A stretch of 64,000 bases of DNA, taken from positions 1 through 64,000 of the forward strand of contig JAFTRN010000039.1 in NCBI GenBank assembly GCA_017462265.1. The letters are read 5' to 3'. Positions 9,379 to 17,894 of this stretch are shown piece by piece (the stretch's first letter is position 1; each line of letters begins with the position of its first letter). The notes below the pieces were generated by a model. It did no database searches and had not been told where the DNA came from. It saw only the letters and a list, made by a program, of their open reading frames with translations. Made by a program: the position numbers and the translations under genes. The stretch is from Coprobacter sp. (GTDB lineage Bacteria > Bacteroidota > Bacteroidia > Bacteroidales > UBA11471).

Positions 9379-10137
9379 ATGAACAGGGAACACTCGACCG
9401 CGACCGAACAATTACTGCTGAAGCTCGACATCAAAGTGCGAAAAGCCATCAACGATTACGCGCTGATAGACGATGGCGATCGCATACTCATAGGCTTGTC
9501 GGGCGGAAAAGACTCGTTGGCGCTGGTGGAATTACTGGCACGGCGAGCACGTATCTTCGCACCCCGTTTCTCACTGGTAGCCGCTCACATACGCATGGCG
9601 AATATCGATTACAAAAGCGACTCGTCGGCGCTGCAAGAACATTGCCGACGCAACGGTGTGGAATATGTGGAGCGTACTACGGAGTTTGACCTCTCGACCG
9701 ACCGCCGCAAGACGCCCTGTTTTCTATGCTCATGGTACCGACGTAAAGCCCTCTTTACCATAGCCCGAGAGATGGGCTGCGACAAGATAGCCTTGGGGCA
9801 CCACCAAGACGATATACTCGAAACCCTGCTCATGAATATGTCGTTTCAAGGCTCGTTCGGCACAATGCCGCCTCGGCTCGATATGCGCAAGTTCGCGATG
9901 AGCATCATACGCCCGCTGTGCCTCGTACCCGAGAGTGAGTTGGTAGCACTGGCACAGGTGGCCGACTATCCTCAACAGGAAAAAATTTGTCCCTATGAGA
10001 AGGTTTCACATCGCCCCGCGATACGCGATATAATGCGACAATTAGAGGCCGTAAGCCCGCAACTACGGGGTCATCTGTGGAACAGTATGACACACATACA
10101 AGAGGAATATCTGCCACAAATCAAAAAGAAAGAATAA
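9379..10137 (+). CDS. ttcA: TtcA-family tRNA 2-thiocytidine synthetase
   Basis: PP-loop ATPase predicted to thiolate cytidine 32 of some tRNAs. The adenylation loop SGGKDS is at residues 41-46; the Cys pair PCFLC (about 116-120), with a further Cys in KICPY, is expected to hold the Fe-S cluster or persulfide. The start is the ATG at 9379: the upstream in-frame ATGs lie before or inside the promoter boxes. The length (252) is a little below the E. coli enzyme (about 310), mostly from a shorter C-terminus, which is common in Bacteroidetes homologues. The next gene starts 24 bp downstream on the same strand and may be co-transcribed. Confidence 0.88.
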   Translation: MNREHSTATEQLLLKLDIKVRKAINDYALIDDGDRILIGLSGGKDSLALVELLARRARIFAPRFSLVAAHIRMANIDYKSDSSALQEHCRRNGVEYVERTTEFDLSTDRRKTPCFLCSWYRRKALFTIAREMGCDKIALGHHQDDILETLLMNMSFQGSFGTMPPRLDMRKFAMSIIRPLCLVPESELVALAQVADYPQQEKICPYEKVSHRPAIRDIMRQLEAVSPQLRGHLWNSMTHIQEEYLPQIKKKE

Positions 10138-10160
10138 TACACTAACCAACTTCCATTTAT

Positions 10161-10529
10161 ATGCAAGGAGTATATACCATATTATTGCTTATTGTATCGA
10201 ACATATTTATGACATTCGCCTGGTACGGACATCTGAAATTACGCGAGTTCAAATTCTTTGAAAATTGGGCTTTGTGGGCGGTGATTCTGTTCAGCTGGGG
10301 CATAGCCCTGTTTGAATACTGTTTCCAAGTACCGGCCAACCGCATCGGATTCCGAGAAAACGGAGGGCCCTTTACGCTCGTACAACTCAAAGTGATACAA
10401 GAGGTTATCACACTCACCGTCTTCGGTATATTTTCTACGATAGCTTTCCACAACGAGTCTCTGCAATGGAACCATTTGGCAGCGGCCGTGTGCCTCATTT
10501 TGGCTGTATATTTCGTGTTTATGAAATAA
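10161..10529 (+). CDS. DUF486 / DMT-like four-helix membrane protein
   Basis: A 122-residue protein with four predicted membrane helices (about 4-20, 36-54, 76-95 and 101-120). The central NRIGFRENGGPFTLVQLK segment is characteristic of the DUF486 family, which is related to small drug/metabolite exporters. The substrate is unknown. It follows the ttcA-like gene by 24 bp. Confidence 0.85.
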   Translation: MQGVYTILLLIVSNIFMTFAWYGHLKLREFKFFENWALWAVILFSWGIALFEYCFQVPANRIGFRENGGPFTLVQLKVIQEVITLTVFGIFSTIAFHNESLQWNHLAAAVCLILAVYFVFMK

Positions 10530-10625
10530 CATCTAACAATTTCGAACAAAAAATTTGCACAAAACACTATTTTTCACGTATTTTGTGATGTTTTAGCGAA
10601 AGTAACCCTCAAAATAAAGTATTCC

Positions 10626-12836
10626 ATGAAAATGAAAAGATTACTCTTAATTGCTTGCTTATTACCTCTTTTTGCTTCGGCTCAAATATCTGTCAATGAG
10701 GCCGGTGGCTGGTTTGAATCGGCTTATGTGACCTTCAGCCTCACCAACGAAGCCACCTCTTACAACGTGTATTACAAGACCATAGGCGGCGAGTATAAAC
10801 TTATCGACGACGAGTTGGTACGCAACTACGGCACCTACGGTCGCGCCGACGTAGTAGGTATCACCGCCGGTGAATATATGTTGCGTATAGTACCTGTCGA
10901 TGCGACCGGCACGGAACTGATCGCACTTGCCGTAGAGACCGGCACACTCACCGTGAAAGCCCACGACCGCGGAGGATTTGCCCACCACAACTACTCGGGC
11001 GGTATCGGTGCCTACAAAGACGATGGCACGCTCAAAGCCGGTGCGAGAGTACTCTACATCACCGCTAAAAATGCCAAGACCGTATCGTGCGATGTAATTA
11101 CCAGCAACAAAGGTACGATAACCACCTGCGTAGGGTTTCAGACCATTATCGATGCCTACCAGAAAGGGTACGACACCACCCCTATCGCGTTCCGCATCAT
11201 CGGCACGATAGAAGACACTGATATGGACAAATTGTCAAGTTCGTCCGAAGGGCTGCAAATCAAAGGTAAAAACGCTCAAAGCACCCTGAATATCACCGTA
11301 GAGGGTATCGGCAACGATGCCGCCATACGGGGATTCGGTATTCTGTGCCGCAACGCATCGAGTGTAGAGTTACGCAACTTTGCCGTATATCTGTGTATGG
11401 ACGATTGTATCTCGCTCGACACCGACAACAGTCATTGTTGGGTGCACAACATCGATTTCTTCTACGGTAACACCGGTGGCGACAGCGACCAAGCCAAAGG
11501 CGACGGTTCGCTCGACGTGAAAGGAGATTCGCAATATATGACCTTCTCGTACAACCATTTCTGGGACGCCGGTAAATGCTCGCTGTGCGGTATGACCTCG
11601 GAGAGCGGCCCCAATTACATCAGCTATCATCACAACTGGTTCGACCATAGCGACAGCCGCCACCCGCGTGTACGTACCATGACGGTACACGTGTACAACA
11701 ACTACTTCGACGGCGTGGCCAAATATGGCGTGGGTGCCACAACCGGTTCGAGCGTGTTTGTAGAGAGCAACTACTACCGCAACACCTCTCGTCCGATGAT
11801 GATTTCGTTGCAAGGAACCGATATTTCGGGCGACGGCGAAGGTACCTTCTCGGGCGAGGATGGCGGTATGATAAAGTCGTATGGGAACCTGTTTGCCGAG
11901 AAATCTTCTAATTTCAAATATGTAACTTACCAACAAAATAGTGTAGAATTTGACGCTTACGAAGCGACGACACGCGATGAGCAAGTACCCTCTACGGTGA
12001 CAGCCAAGGTAGGCGGCGGCACCTACAACAACTTCGACACCAACAGCTCGCTGATGTATAGCTACACAGCCGACGCGGCGGCCGATATTCCCGCCATACT
12101 CACCGGCTCATATGGTGCCGGACGCTTGCAACACGGCGATTTCACTTGGACCTTCGACAATGCCACCGAGGATAGTAATTACGACGTAATAGCCGACATG
12201 AAGAGCGCAATTATCAACTACCAACCCTCCCTCGTGGGCTTCTTCACCGAAAGCGATGGCACCGGTGAAGGTGGCGGTGAAGCAGGAGGCGACGAAGGCT
12301 CGGGCAGTGACGAGGGCGACGATGATAGTGGAACGGGTAGCGATACACCCGTCGTAGTGCCTACCGGAGGCTATGAATGTCACTTCACCGGCAAGACACC
12401 CTCGAACAGTTTCTACACGATTTCGGGCAATTACTCCGACAGCAAAGGTACCGCCACTGTCAATGGCGTAACCTACAGCGAGTGTCTGAAAATAGAATCC
12501 AAGACCTCTATCTCCTTCACCATAGGCGAAGAGATGACGCTCACCTTGGTATTTGCCGATGGCACAGTGCCCAATATCAAAATCGATGGTGAAAAGGTAT
12601 CGGCCACAGGCAACAATGTCATCACCGCCACAGTAGCCGCCGGCACACACACCATCACGAAAGCCGACACCTACAACCTGTTCTATATAAACCTCACCGG
12701 TGCAAGCAGTGCCATAAAATCGCCGAAAGTCGATACCGACAATGGGCCGATATACGATATAATGGGCCGCATCGTGAGCGAACCGATTCCGGGCAAGGTA
12801 TATATCCGCAACGGCCGTAAATTTATCGCCCGATAG
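10626..12836 (+). CDS. Secreted pectate lyase (PL1) with C-terminal binding and sorting modules
   Basis: Predicted to cleave de-esterified polygalacturonate by beta-elimination, acting after the CE8 esterase encoded nearby. Residues 1-20 are a signal peptide; an N-terminal fibronectin-like region (about 22-110) precedes the right-handed beta-helix (about 120-470). PL1 hallmarks are visible: WVHNIDF, DGSLDVKGDS (calcium-binding acids), ISYHHNWFDHSDSRHPRVR with the catalytic Arg near 342-348, and VHVYNNYF. An acidic Gly/Ser linker (about 545-575) leads to a beta-sandwich binding-like module (about 580-700) and a short tail, YDIMGRIVSEP, resembling a type IX sorting signal. It is monocistronic and ends in a strong terminator. 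The upstream 96 bp show no clear TAnnTTTG box. Confidence 0.93.
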   Translation: MKMKRLLLIACLLPLFASAQISVNEAGGWFESAYVTFSLTNEATSYNVYYKTIGGEYKLIDDELVRNYGTYGRADVVGITAGEYMLRIVPVDATGTELIALAVETGTLTVKAHDRGGFAHHNYSGGIGAYKDDGTLKAGARVLYITAKNAKTVSCDVITSNKGTITTCVGFQTIIDAYQKGYDTTPIAFRIIGTIEDTDMDKLSSSSEGLQIKGKNAQSTLNITVEGIGNDAAIRGFGILCRNASSVELRNFAVYLCMDDCISLDTDNSHCWVHNIDFFYGNTGGDSDQAKGDGSLDVKGDSQYMTFSYNHFWDAGKCSLCGMTSESGPNYISYHHNWFDHSDSRHPRVRTMTVHVYNNYFDGVAKYGVGATTGSSVFVESNYYRNTSRPMMISLQGTDISGDGEGTFSGEDGGMIKSYGNLFAEKSSNFKYVTYQQNSVEFDAYEATTRDEQVPSTVTAKVGGGTYNNFDTNSSLMYSYTADAAADIPAILTGSYGAGRLQHGDFTWTFDNATEDSNYDVIADMKSAIINYQPSLVGFFTESDGTGEGGGEAGGDEGSGSDEGDDDSGTGSDTPVVVPTGGYECHFTGKTPSNSFYTISGNYSDSKGTATVNGVTYSECLKIESKTSISFTIGEEMTLTLVFADGTVPNIKIDGEKVSATGNNVITATVAAGTHTITKADTYNLFYINLTGASSAIKSPKVDTDNGPIYDIMGRIVSEPIPGKVYIRNGRKFIAR

Positions 12837-12855
12837 ATTTATCGCATAGTCAACA

Positions 12856-12901
12856 AAGAGAGGCAACCTGACAAAAACTCGAGTTGCCTCTCTTCGTTTT
12901 T
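12856..12901 (+). terminator. Rho-independent terminator of the pectate lyase gene
   Basis: A 12-bp perfect stem (AAGAGAGGCAAC at 12856-12867 with its complement at 12883-12894) with a 15-nt loop is followed by CGTTTTT. It begins 20 bp after the stop codon. Confidence 0.9.
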
Positions 12902-12905
12902 AGCA

Positions 12906-13490
12906 ATTATTGATGTCCGGTAAAACTTCAGATACAGTATAATGGCTATCATTATACCATCGGCATAAGATATTTTTCCTTACAGAATACTCTTACGCTC
13001 GGCATAATCCATACAAGTATGGTTCTGCTCTCGCTTATCGAGTATTTCAGCCCCGTATAAGAGAGCCGATAGGCGAACGCAATGCGGGGGGATATGAGGA
13101 GTGCGTATTACCAATGCCTTTAGGTATTGGACAATATCATTATAGCAACATCTTCGACGTAGCGGTTTATATTCATCGCCCTATCCCCCACGAATCGCTA
13201 TGCTTTATCGCACGGATAATAAGATATAGACCTTTGGGCAAACGGTTTCTCACAATATCTGCCCGAATGGGCCGAATTTGAGTAGCCGAGGGTTTAGCGA
13301 TAGCGTGTTTACAATCTCGGCGACTGTGTCGCCAACTCCCTCCCCCTAACGGGTACTCCCTCTATAAACATAGGGAGAGCTTTTTTCCACACCATTTATT
13401 TCTCGGCAGACGTTTGGACCAAGCGTCCCTACGTTTTGTTGATCGGGATTCCGCTTATCGCAGGACGAGACAGCCCGAAGAGGAAACACT
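12906..13490. repeat. Long mosaic intergenic repeat, copy 1
   Basis: There is no credible gene in 12902-13646. The stretch shares many ordered blocks with 17213-17770: ATTATTGATGTCCG, CCATCGGCATAAGATAT, GCAATGCGGGG, TATAGCAACATCTTCGACG, CCCCACGAATCGCTA and GGACCAAGCGTCCCTACG. Spacer sequence between blocks differs. It also contains the 58-bp segment (13250-13307) repeated inverted at 173-230. The remainder (13490-13646) has no gene; GATTACC and GGTAATC at 13582-13600 form a small palindrome. Confidence 0.7.
13356..13386 (+). terminator. Terminator-like hairpin inside mosaic repeat
   Basis: CTCCCT (13356-13361) pairs with AGGGAG (13372-13377), followed by AGC and six T. No gene ends directly upstream, so it may be a relic carried by the repeat. 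Confidence 0.4.
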
Positions 13491-13646
13491 AAATGTATTT
13501 ACGTGCCGCCGCGAGGGGTGTGCAGTGCTCTGCGCAACGGAAGAAAGCTGAGCGTGAGAGTATTCTTTAAAGAAAAATATCGATTACCTAATGGTAATCA
13601 TGCAAAACGCTCGTCATACCTATTGGTTGAAATATAATGTTCTAAT

Positions 13647-13958
13647 CTACTTTATTGATTTTTTCAGCCGATAATATTCTTGCAATAAATATTCGTCGGG
13701 GTAGCCTTTTGAGAATTTTTCGATTACCTGTTCCGCCGGGCTTATCTTCTCTGATTCGGCTTCTACACAATCAATCTCTACCATATCACTCATACTCAAA
13801 TCGGTAGCTAACCATGAATAGTACACATCGTCGCCACTAATGCCGGTAGCCAACAAGCGCAGTTCTCCGGACTTGTTCGTTATATGAATCTGAATATTCC
13901 CCGATGGTAAGGCAAGTAATTTTTCCTCATCGTTATATTTCAATCGTATAGCTTTCAT
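13647..13958 (-). CDS. Hypothetical protein, second gene of an unknown coupled pair
   Basis: Not recognised. It has 103 residues and no signal peptide or membrane segment. The first 65 residues look beta-rich; a helical tail with EKFSKGYPDEYLLQEYYRL follows. Its start codon overlaps the stop of the upstream gene by 4 bp (ATGA), implying translational coupling. The neighbour has the same plan (short beta N-terminal half, acidic linker, helical tail), so the two may be distant paralogues or partners. The pair sits alone between repeat-rich spacers. Confidence 0.7.
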   Translation of the reverse strand: MKAIRLKYNDEEKLLALPSGNIQIHITNKSGELRLLATGISGDDVYYSWLATDLSMSDMVEIDCVEAESEKISPAEQVIEKFSKGYPDEYLLQEYYRLKKSIK

Positions 13959-14287
13959 AACAATCCTTTCGTTTTAAGTAGTTCTTCCATCTGTGCGAGC
14001 ATTTCCTCCTTGGTATATTGTCGAGGACGAGGTCTTTCATATACTTCAGATATACAATCGCCGTTTTCCTCTCTGTCATCAGTGACACATATCTTCAACG
14101 TATCTCCTTTATGCAACGCTGTTTTGTGATATGTGCTTCGAGTATGGCGGGCATAATCGATCTTGCGTGTAAACAAACACATTTCCCCGTTGTCGCAATC
14201 CATACTTATCTGCATAGTCAATAAGCAATCCGTATCAACCGTAACAGTACAATCGCCCTTAGATGTTCTAATTTTCAATCCATTCAT
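13955..14287 (-). CDS. Hypothetical protein, first gene of an unknown coupled pair
   Basis: Not recognised. It has 110 residues and is probably cytoplasmic. The N-terminal 75 residues are beta-rich with several Cys and Asp (residues 12-32 hold three Cys), then a basic-proline stretch (RPRPRQ) and a helical tail (EEMLAQMEELLKTKGLL). It overlaps the next gene by 4 bp. No transposon or toxin-antitoxin hallmark is visible, although a small coupled pair in repeat-rich DNA makes that worth testing. Confidence 0.7.
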   Translation of the reverse strand: MNGLKIRTSKGDCTVTVDTDCLLTMQISMDCDNGEMCLFTRKIDYARHTRSTYHKTALHKGDTLKICVTDDREENGDCISEVYERPRPRQYTKEEMLAQMEELLKTKGLL

Positions 14288-14460
14288 AATATTTCAATAA
14301 AAGATAAATAACGAGTACAATATTACTAAATATTTCACAAAACAGCATCATTTTTCACTTCTCACTTGACCGTAAAAATGTGATGATATGTAAAAAAGTG
14401 GGGAGAATAAGGGGTATTTGCGGTTTTATTTGTATTTTCGCTTGGTAAAACAACGAACTA

Positions 14461-14527
14461 AGAAGTTGTTTGAAATTTTTCTTGAAAAAAATTATTACGG
14501 CTTAAAAAAAACGAAGTTTCGGCTTCT
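14461..14527 (+). repeat. Left-end fragment of the dispersed inverted-repeat element
   Basis: AGAAGTTGTTTGAAATTTTT through ATTATTACGGCTT to CGGCTTCT matches the first 66 bp of the full element at 23222. It ends 23 bp before the nitroreductase start. Confidence 0.65.
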
Positions 14528-14550
14528 CAATAACATAAATATTATACAAA

Positions 14551-15078
14551 ATGAAAGACTTTCACGAACTGCTAAGGGTACGTCGCAGCACCCGCAAATA
14601 TACCGACGAAGAAATTTCGGCCGAAGATGTAAAAACCATAATGGAGGCGGCTCTGATGGCTCCGTCATCGAAGCGCTCGCTGTCGTGGGAATTTGTACTC
14701 GTCGAGGAGAAAGAGACACTCGAGCGCCTTGCCACGTGCAAAGAGCACGGCTCGAAACTGGTAGCAGGTGCCAAGTTGGCCATCGTAGTACTGGGCGACC
14801 CCATGAAGAGCGACGTGTGGATAGAAGACGCTTCTATCGCTACCACCATCATACAGCTGCAAGCCGAGGAACTGGGGCTGGGCAGTTGCTGGGTGCAGGT
14901 ACGCAACCGATTTTCCGACAGTGGCGAATCGGCCGAGGACTACGTGCGCGAATTGCTGAACATACCCCTTCCCATGCAAGTATTGGCCATCGTAGCCTTA
15001 GGACATAAAGCCGAGGAAAAAGCGCCGTTCGATACCGAGAAAGCCGCTTGGGAGAAAGTACACATAGGTCAATGGTAA
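14551..15078 (+). CDS. Nitroreductase-family flavoprotein
   Basis: A 175-residue FMN-dependent oxidoreductase of the compact nitroreductase class. The N-terminal RRSTRKYTDEEIS carries the phosphate-contacting Arg pair; APSSKRSLSWEFVLV and the later GLGSCWVQV are conserved core strands, and VLAIVALGHKAE closes the fold. The substrate cannot be told from sequence. Its stop codon overlaps the start of the next gene (ATGGTAA), so translation is coupled to the DUF2520 gene. Confidence 0.87.
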   Translation: MKDFHELLRVRRSTRKYTDEEISAEDVKTIMEAALMAPSSKRSLSWEFVLVEEKETLERLATCKEHGSKLVAGAKLAIVVLGDPMKSDVWIEDASIATTIIQLQAEELGLGSCWVQVRNRFSDSGESAEDYVRELLNIPLPMQVLAIVALGHKAEEKAPFDTEKAAWEKVHIGQW

Positions 15079-15866
15079 ATCGCGAGATAAAACGCATCGT
15101 ATTTATAGGGGCGGGCAATATGGCAACCCGCCTCGCACAAGCGTTGCACAGCGCCGGATATGAGATAGCGCAGGTATATAGCCGCACAGAAACGTCGGCA
15201 CGCAACTTAGCCGAGAAATTAGGGTGCGACTACACCCACGACATAGAGGGTGTGGTGCCCGATGCCGATATGTACATCTTTGCCGTGAGCGACTCGGCTC
15301 TCGAAGGTCTCATAGCCCGCACACCCGCCCGTCACGACGCATTGTGGGTACATACCGCCGGCAGCATGTCTATGGAGGTGTTTTCCGGGCGATGCAACCG
15401 ATATGGCATATTCTACCCTTTACAGACCTTGAGCAAGGATAGAGAGGTCTCATTCGACGAGATACCCGTTTTCATCGAGGCCGATAGTGCCGACGACACC
15501 GAGTTGTTGCGTACCATAGGGCTGAAAATATCGCACCGGGTAATGGTCGCCTCATCGGAGCAACGCAAATACCTGCATCTGGCCGCCGTATTCGCCTGCA
15601 ACTTCACCAATCATATGTATGCCATCGCCACCGGACTGCTCGCCCGTCAAGGGTTGTCGTTCGACGCGCTACGTCCCCTCATCAAAGAGACGGCCTCGAA
15701 GATAGAGACACTGTCTCCCCTCGAGGCGCAGACCGGTCCGGCCGTGCGATACGACGAGAATGTGATGCAGAAACACATCGACTTGCTCGATAGCCCGGCC
15801 GAGAAAGAGTTGTACCGACTGATAAGCCGCCATATTCACACATTTGCCACAAAAGACAAATCATAA
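15072..15866 (+). CDS. Rossmann-fold DUF2520 oxidoreductase-like protein
   Basis: The N-terminal half is an NAD(P)-binding domain of the F420-dependent NADP-oxidoreductase type (FIGAGNMATRLAQALHSAG near the start); the C-terminal half is the helical DUF2520 domain, related to ketopantoate/pyrroline-carboxylate reductases. The reaction is not established. The start at 15072 is chosen because it overlaps the upstream stop and the Rossmann motif follows within ten residues. The cluster order nitroreductase, DUF2520, KdsC, Maf is common in Bacteroidales. A 195-bp repeat element separates it from kdsC and begins at its stop codon. Confidence 0.85.
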   Translation: MVNREIKRIVFIGAGNMATRLAQALHSAGYEIAQVYSRTETSARNLAEKLGCDYTHDIEGVVPDADMYIFAVSDSALEGLIARTPARHDALWVHTAGSMSMEVFSGRCNRYGIFYPLQTLSKDREVSFDEIPVFIEADSADDTELLRTIGLKISHRVMVASSEQRKYLHLAAVFACNFTNHMYAIATGLLARQGLSFDALRPLIKETASKIETLSPLEAQTGPAVRYDENVMQKHIDLLDSPAEKELYRLISRHIHTFATKDKS

Positions 15867-16061
15867 GATGCTGTTTAAAATTTTCTTGAAAAAATTATTA
15901 TGGCTTCAAAAAACAAAGTTTCGGATTCTTTAAGGCCCTTTTGGTTGCCTTTTTCACCAAATAGCTTGGACGTAGCCCGCTACGTCCTACGCAATTTGTC
16001 GAAAAATTCATTCCAAAATATCCCTTAAAATAATCTCGACAATAAAATTTAAACAGCATCT
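15867..16061 (+). repeat. Dispersed inverted-repeat element, 195-bp copy
   Basis: The ends AGATGCTGTTTAAA and TTTAAACAGCATCT are a perfect 14-bp inverted pair. The interior holds a perfect 9-bp hairpin (GGACGTAGC at 15968-15976, GCTACGTCC at 15979-15987). Compared with the 263-bp copies it lacks the 63-bp palindrome near the right end. It fills the space from the DUF2520 stop to 4 bp before the kdsC start. Confidence 0.85.
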
Positions 16062-16065
16062 AAGA

Positions 16066-16587
16066 ATGAGTAAGATAGCACAAGACTTGTCGCAGATAAG
16101 AGCCTTTGCCTTCGATGTAGATGGCGTATTATCGGCCAATACCATACCCCTGCACCCCAACGGCGAACCCTGTCGCACGGTGAACATCAAAGACGGGTAT
16201 GCCCTGCAACTCGCCGTGCGCGAGGGCTACGAGGTGGCCATCATCACCGGCGGGCGCACCGAGGCCATACGCAAGCGGTTCGAGGGACTTGGCGTACAAC
16301 ATATCTACATGGGGGCCTCCCTCAAAATAGAACAATTCACCGAATGGCTCGCCCTAACGGGACTGAAAAAAGAGGAAATATTGTATATGGGCGACGATAT
16401 TCCCGACTACAACGTGATGCGTCAAGTAGGATTGCCCTGCTGTCCCGCCGACGCCGCCCCCGAGATAAAGACCATATCGGCTTATATATCGCCCTACAAA
16501 GGGGGATATGGCTGTGGTCGCGACGTGATAGAGCAGGTATTGAAAGCCCAAGGAAAATGGTTGGGCGAAAAGGCTTTCGGTTGGTAA
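16066..16587 (+). CDS. kdsC: KdsC-type HAD phosphatase (KDO 8-phosphate phosphatase)
   Basis: Predicted to dephosphorylate KDO 8-phosphate for lipopolysaccharide core synthesis. It has 173 residues, typical of the capless HAD-IIIA group. The nucleophile and acid Asp are in DVDGVLS (residues 17-23), motif II is in ITGGR and motif III/IV is in GDDIPD. The [18 protein letters not shown] tail matches the tetramer-gating end of KdsC. It lies 36 bp upstream of maf. Confidence 0.88.
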   Translation: MSKIAQDLSQIRAFAFDVDGVLSANTIPLHPNGEPCRTVNIKDGYALQLAVREGYEVAIITGGRTEAIRKRFEGLGVQHIYMGASLKIEQFTEWLALTGLKKEEILYMGDDIPDYNVMRQVGLPCCPADAAPEIKTISAYISPYKGGYGCGRDVIEQVLKAQGKWLGEKAFGW

Positions 16588-16623
16588 TCGTTACGACATC
16601 GAAAGTGAAAATTTACACAGATT

Positions 16624-17202
16624 ATGGATTTTTTGAAAGACTACGACATCGTATTGGCAAGCAATTCGCCCCGACGCAAAGAGCTACTCGGCGGACTGGG
16701 CCTACCCTATAGAGTGAGCGTATTGCCCGACATCGACGAAACCTACCCCACCACCCTGCAAGGTGAAGAGATACCCCTCTATATTTCACGCAAGAAGGCC
16801 GAGGCTTATCGGGATAAAATGGGGGAAAATACCCTGCTCATCACGGCCGACACCATCGTGTGGCTCGACGGCAAGGTGTATGGCAAACCCGCCGACAAAG
16901 CCGAGGCTTGCGCCATGTTACACGCCCTATCGGGACATACCCACACGGTAATCACCGGCGTAACAATATGCACACTCGCCAAGGAGGTTTCGTTTGCCGT
17001 ATCGACCGAGGTTTCATTCGCCCCCCTCTCCGACGAGGAGGTAAACCACTACGTAGAAACCTACAAACCCTACGACAAGGCCGGAGCCTACGGCATACAG
17101 GAATGGATAGGCTACGTGGGTGTTACGGGCATCAGCGGCTCATACTTCAACGTCATGGGACTGCCCATACATCGCCTCTATCAAGAATTGAAACACTTCT
17201 AA
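16624..17202 (+). CDS. maf: Maf-family nucleotide pyrophosphatase
   Basis: House-cleaning dNTP/UTP pyrophosphatase. The Maf signature is at residues 9-20 (VLASNSPRRKEL), with the catalytic Asp in ITADTIVW and the conserved DKAGAYGIQ and GSYFNVMGLP motifs near the C-terminus. The 192-residue length is normal. It is the last gene of the nitroreductase-to-maf cluster; a long mosaic repeat follows. Confidence 0.92.
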   Translation: MDFLKDYDIVLASNSPRRKELLGGLGLPYRVSVLPDIDETYPTTLQGEEIPLYISRKKAEAYRDKMGENTLLITADTIVWLDGKVYGKPADKAEACAMLHALSGHTHTVITGVTICTLAKEVSFAVSTEVSFAPLSDEEVNHYVETYKPYDKAGAYGIQEWIGYVGVTGISGSYFNVMGLPIHRLYQELKHF

Positions 17203-17212
17203 TCATTGGACA

Positions 17213-17770
17213 CTAATTATTGATGTCCGATAAAAATAAAGCATACAGCTTTTGGAATTTCATTATGCCATCGGCATAAGATATTCCAGCTTCGTATAAG
17301 CCGATTTATCGGCGCAATGCGGGGTAAGGATTGGTGAAGAAATTTCAATGCCGTAGGTATCGGACTATAATGATTATCATATTAATATGAAGTCCAATAC
17401 CTAAAAGCATTGGACTATAATAATTCATTATAGCAACATCTTCGACGTAGGGCACTTATTCACAGGCCTTTTCCCCACGAATCGCTACGCTCTATCGTGG
17501 GGTTTCCTCCTAAGAAACCTCTCCGAGGTTTTATTGTTGGTCAAAAAATGGACCTTAACAACAGAGAAATACATCGAAGATGTTGTTTATAAGAAACCCC
17601 ATAATGTAACGTAGTGGAATTGTGGGGATAGGCGCATATTCCACCAAAATACTACGTCGGAGACGTTGCTTTATTGGATTTCCAGACGATGATTTCTTCC
17701 GGCGGACGCTTAGACCAAGCGTCCCTACGTTTTGTTGGTTCCGCTTATTGTAGGGCGAGCCGGGCCGAAG
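17213..17770. repeat. Long mosaic intergenic repeat, copy 2
   Basis: There is no gene in 17203-17894. The segment shares ordered blocks with 12906-13490 (see copy 1). It also contains internal near-repeats such as the pairs CCAATGC/TGGACTATAAT around 17360-17420, and hairpin-like AAACCTCTCCGAGGTTTT at 17515-17532. Confidence 0.7.
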
Positions 17771-17831
17771 AAAGATTTCCGTGGCATGCTATATTTTCCC
17801 GGCCTCCAATAATTTATTACTCCCCAATCAT

Positions 17832-17870
17832 AAACGAAGGTCACGAAAATATAAATCGTGACCTTCGTTT
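17832..17870. terminator. Strong hairpin terminator between the mosaic repeat and the minus-strand secreted pair
   Basis: AAACGAAGGTCACG (17832-17845) and its perfect complement (17857-17870) form a 14-bp stem with an 11-nt loop. It lies 24 bp after the stop of the minus-strand gene at 17895; T-rich sequence also follows on the plus strand. Confidence 0.75.
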
Positions 17871-17894
17871 TGTTGTTTCTGTTTCGAAGCTGTT

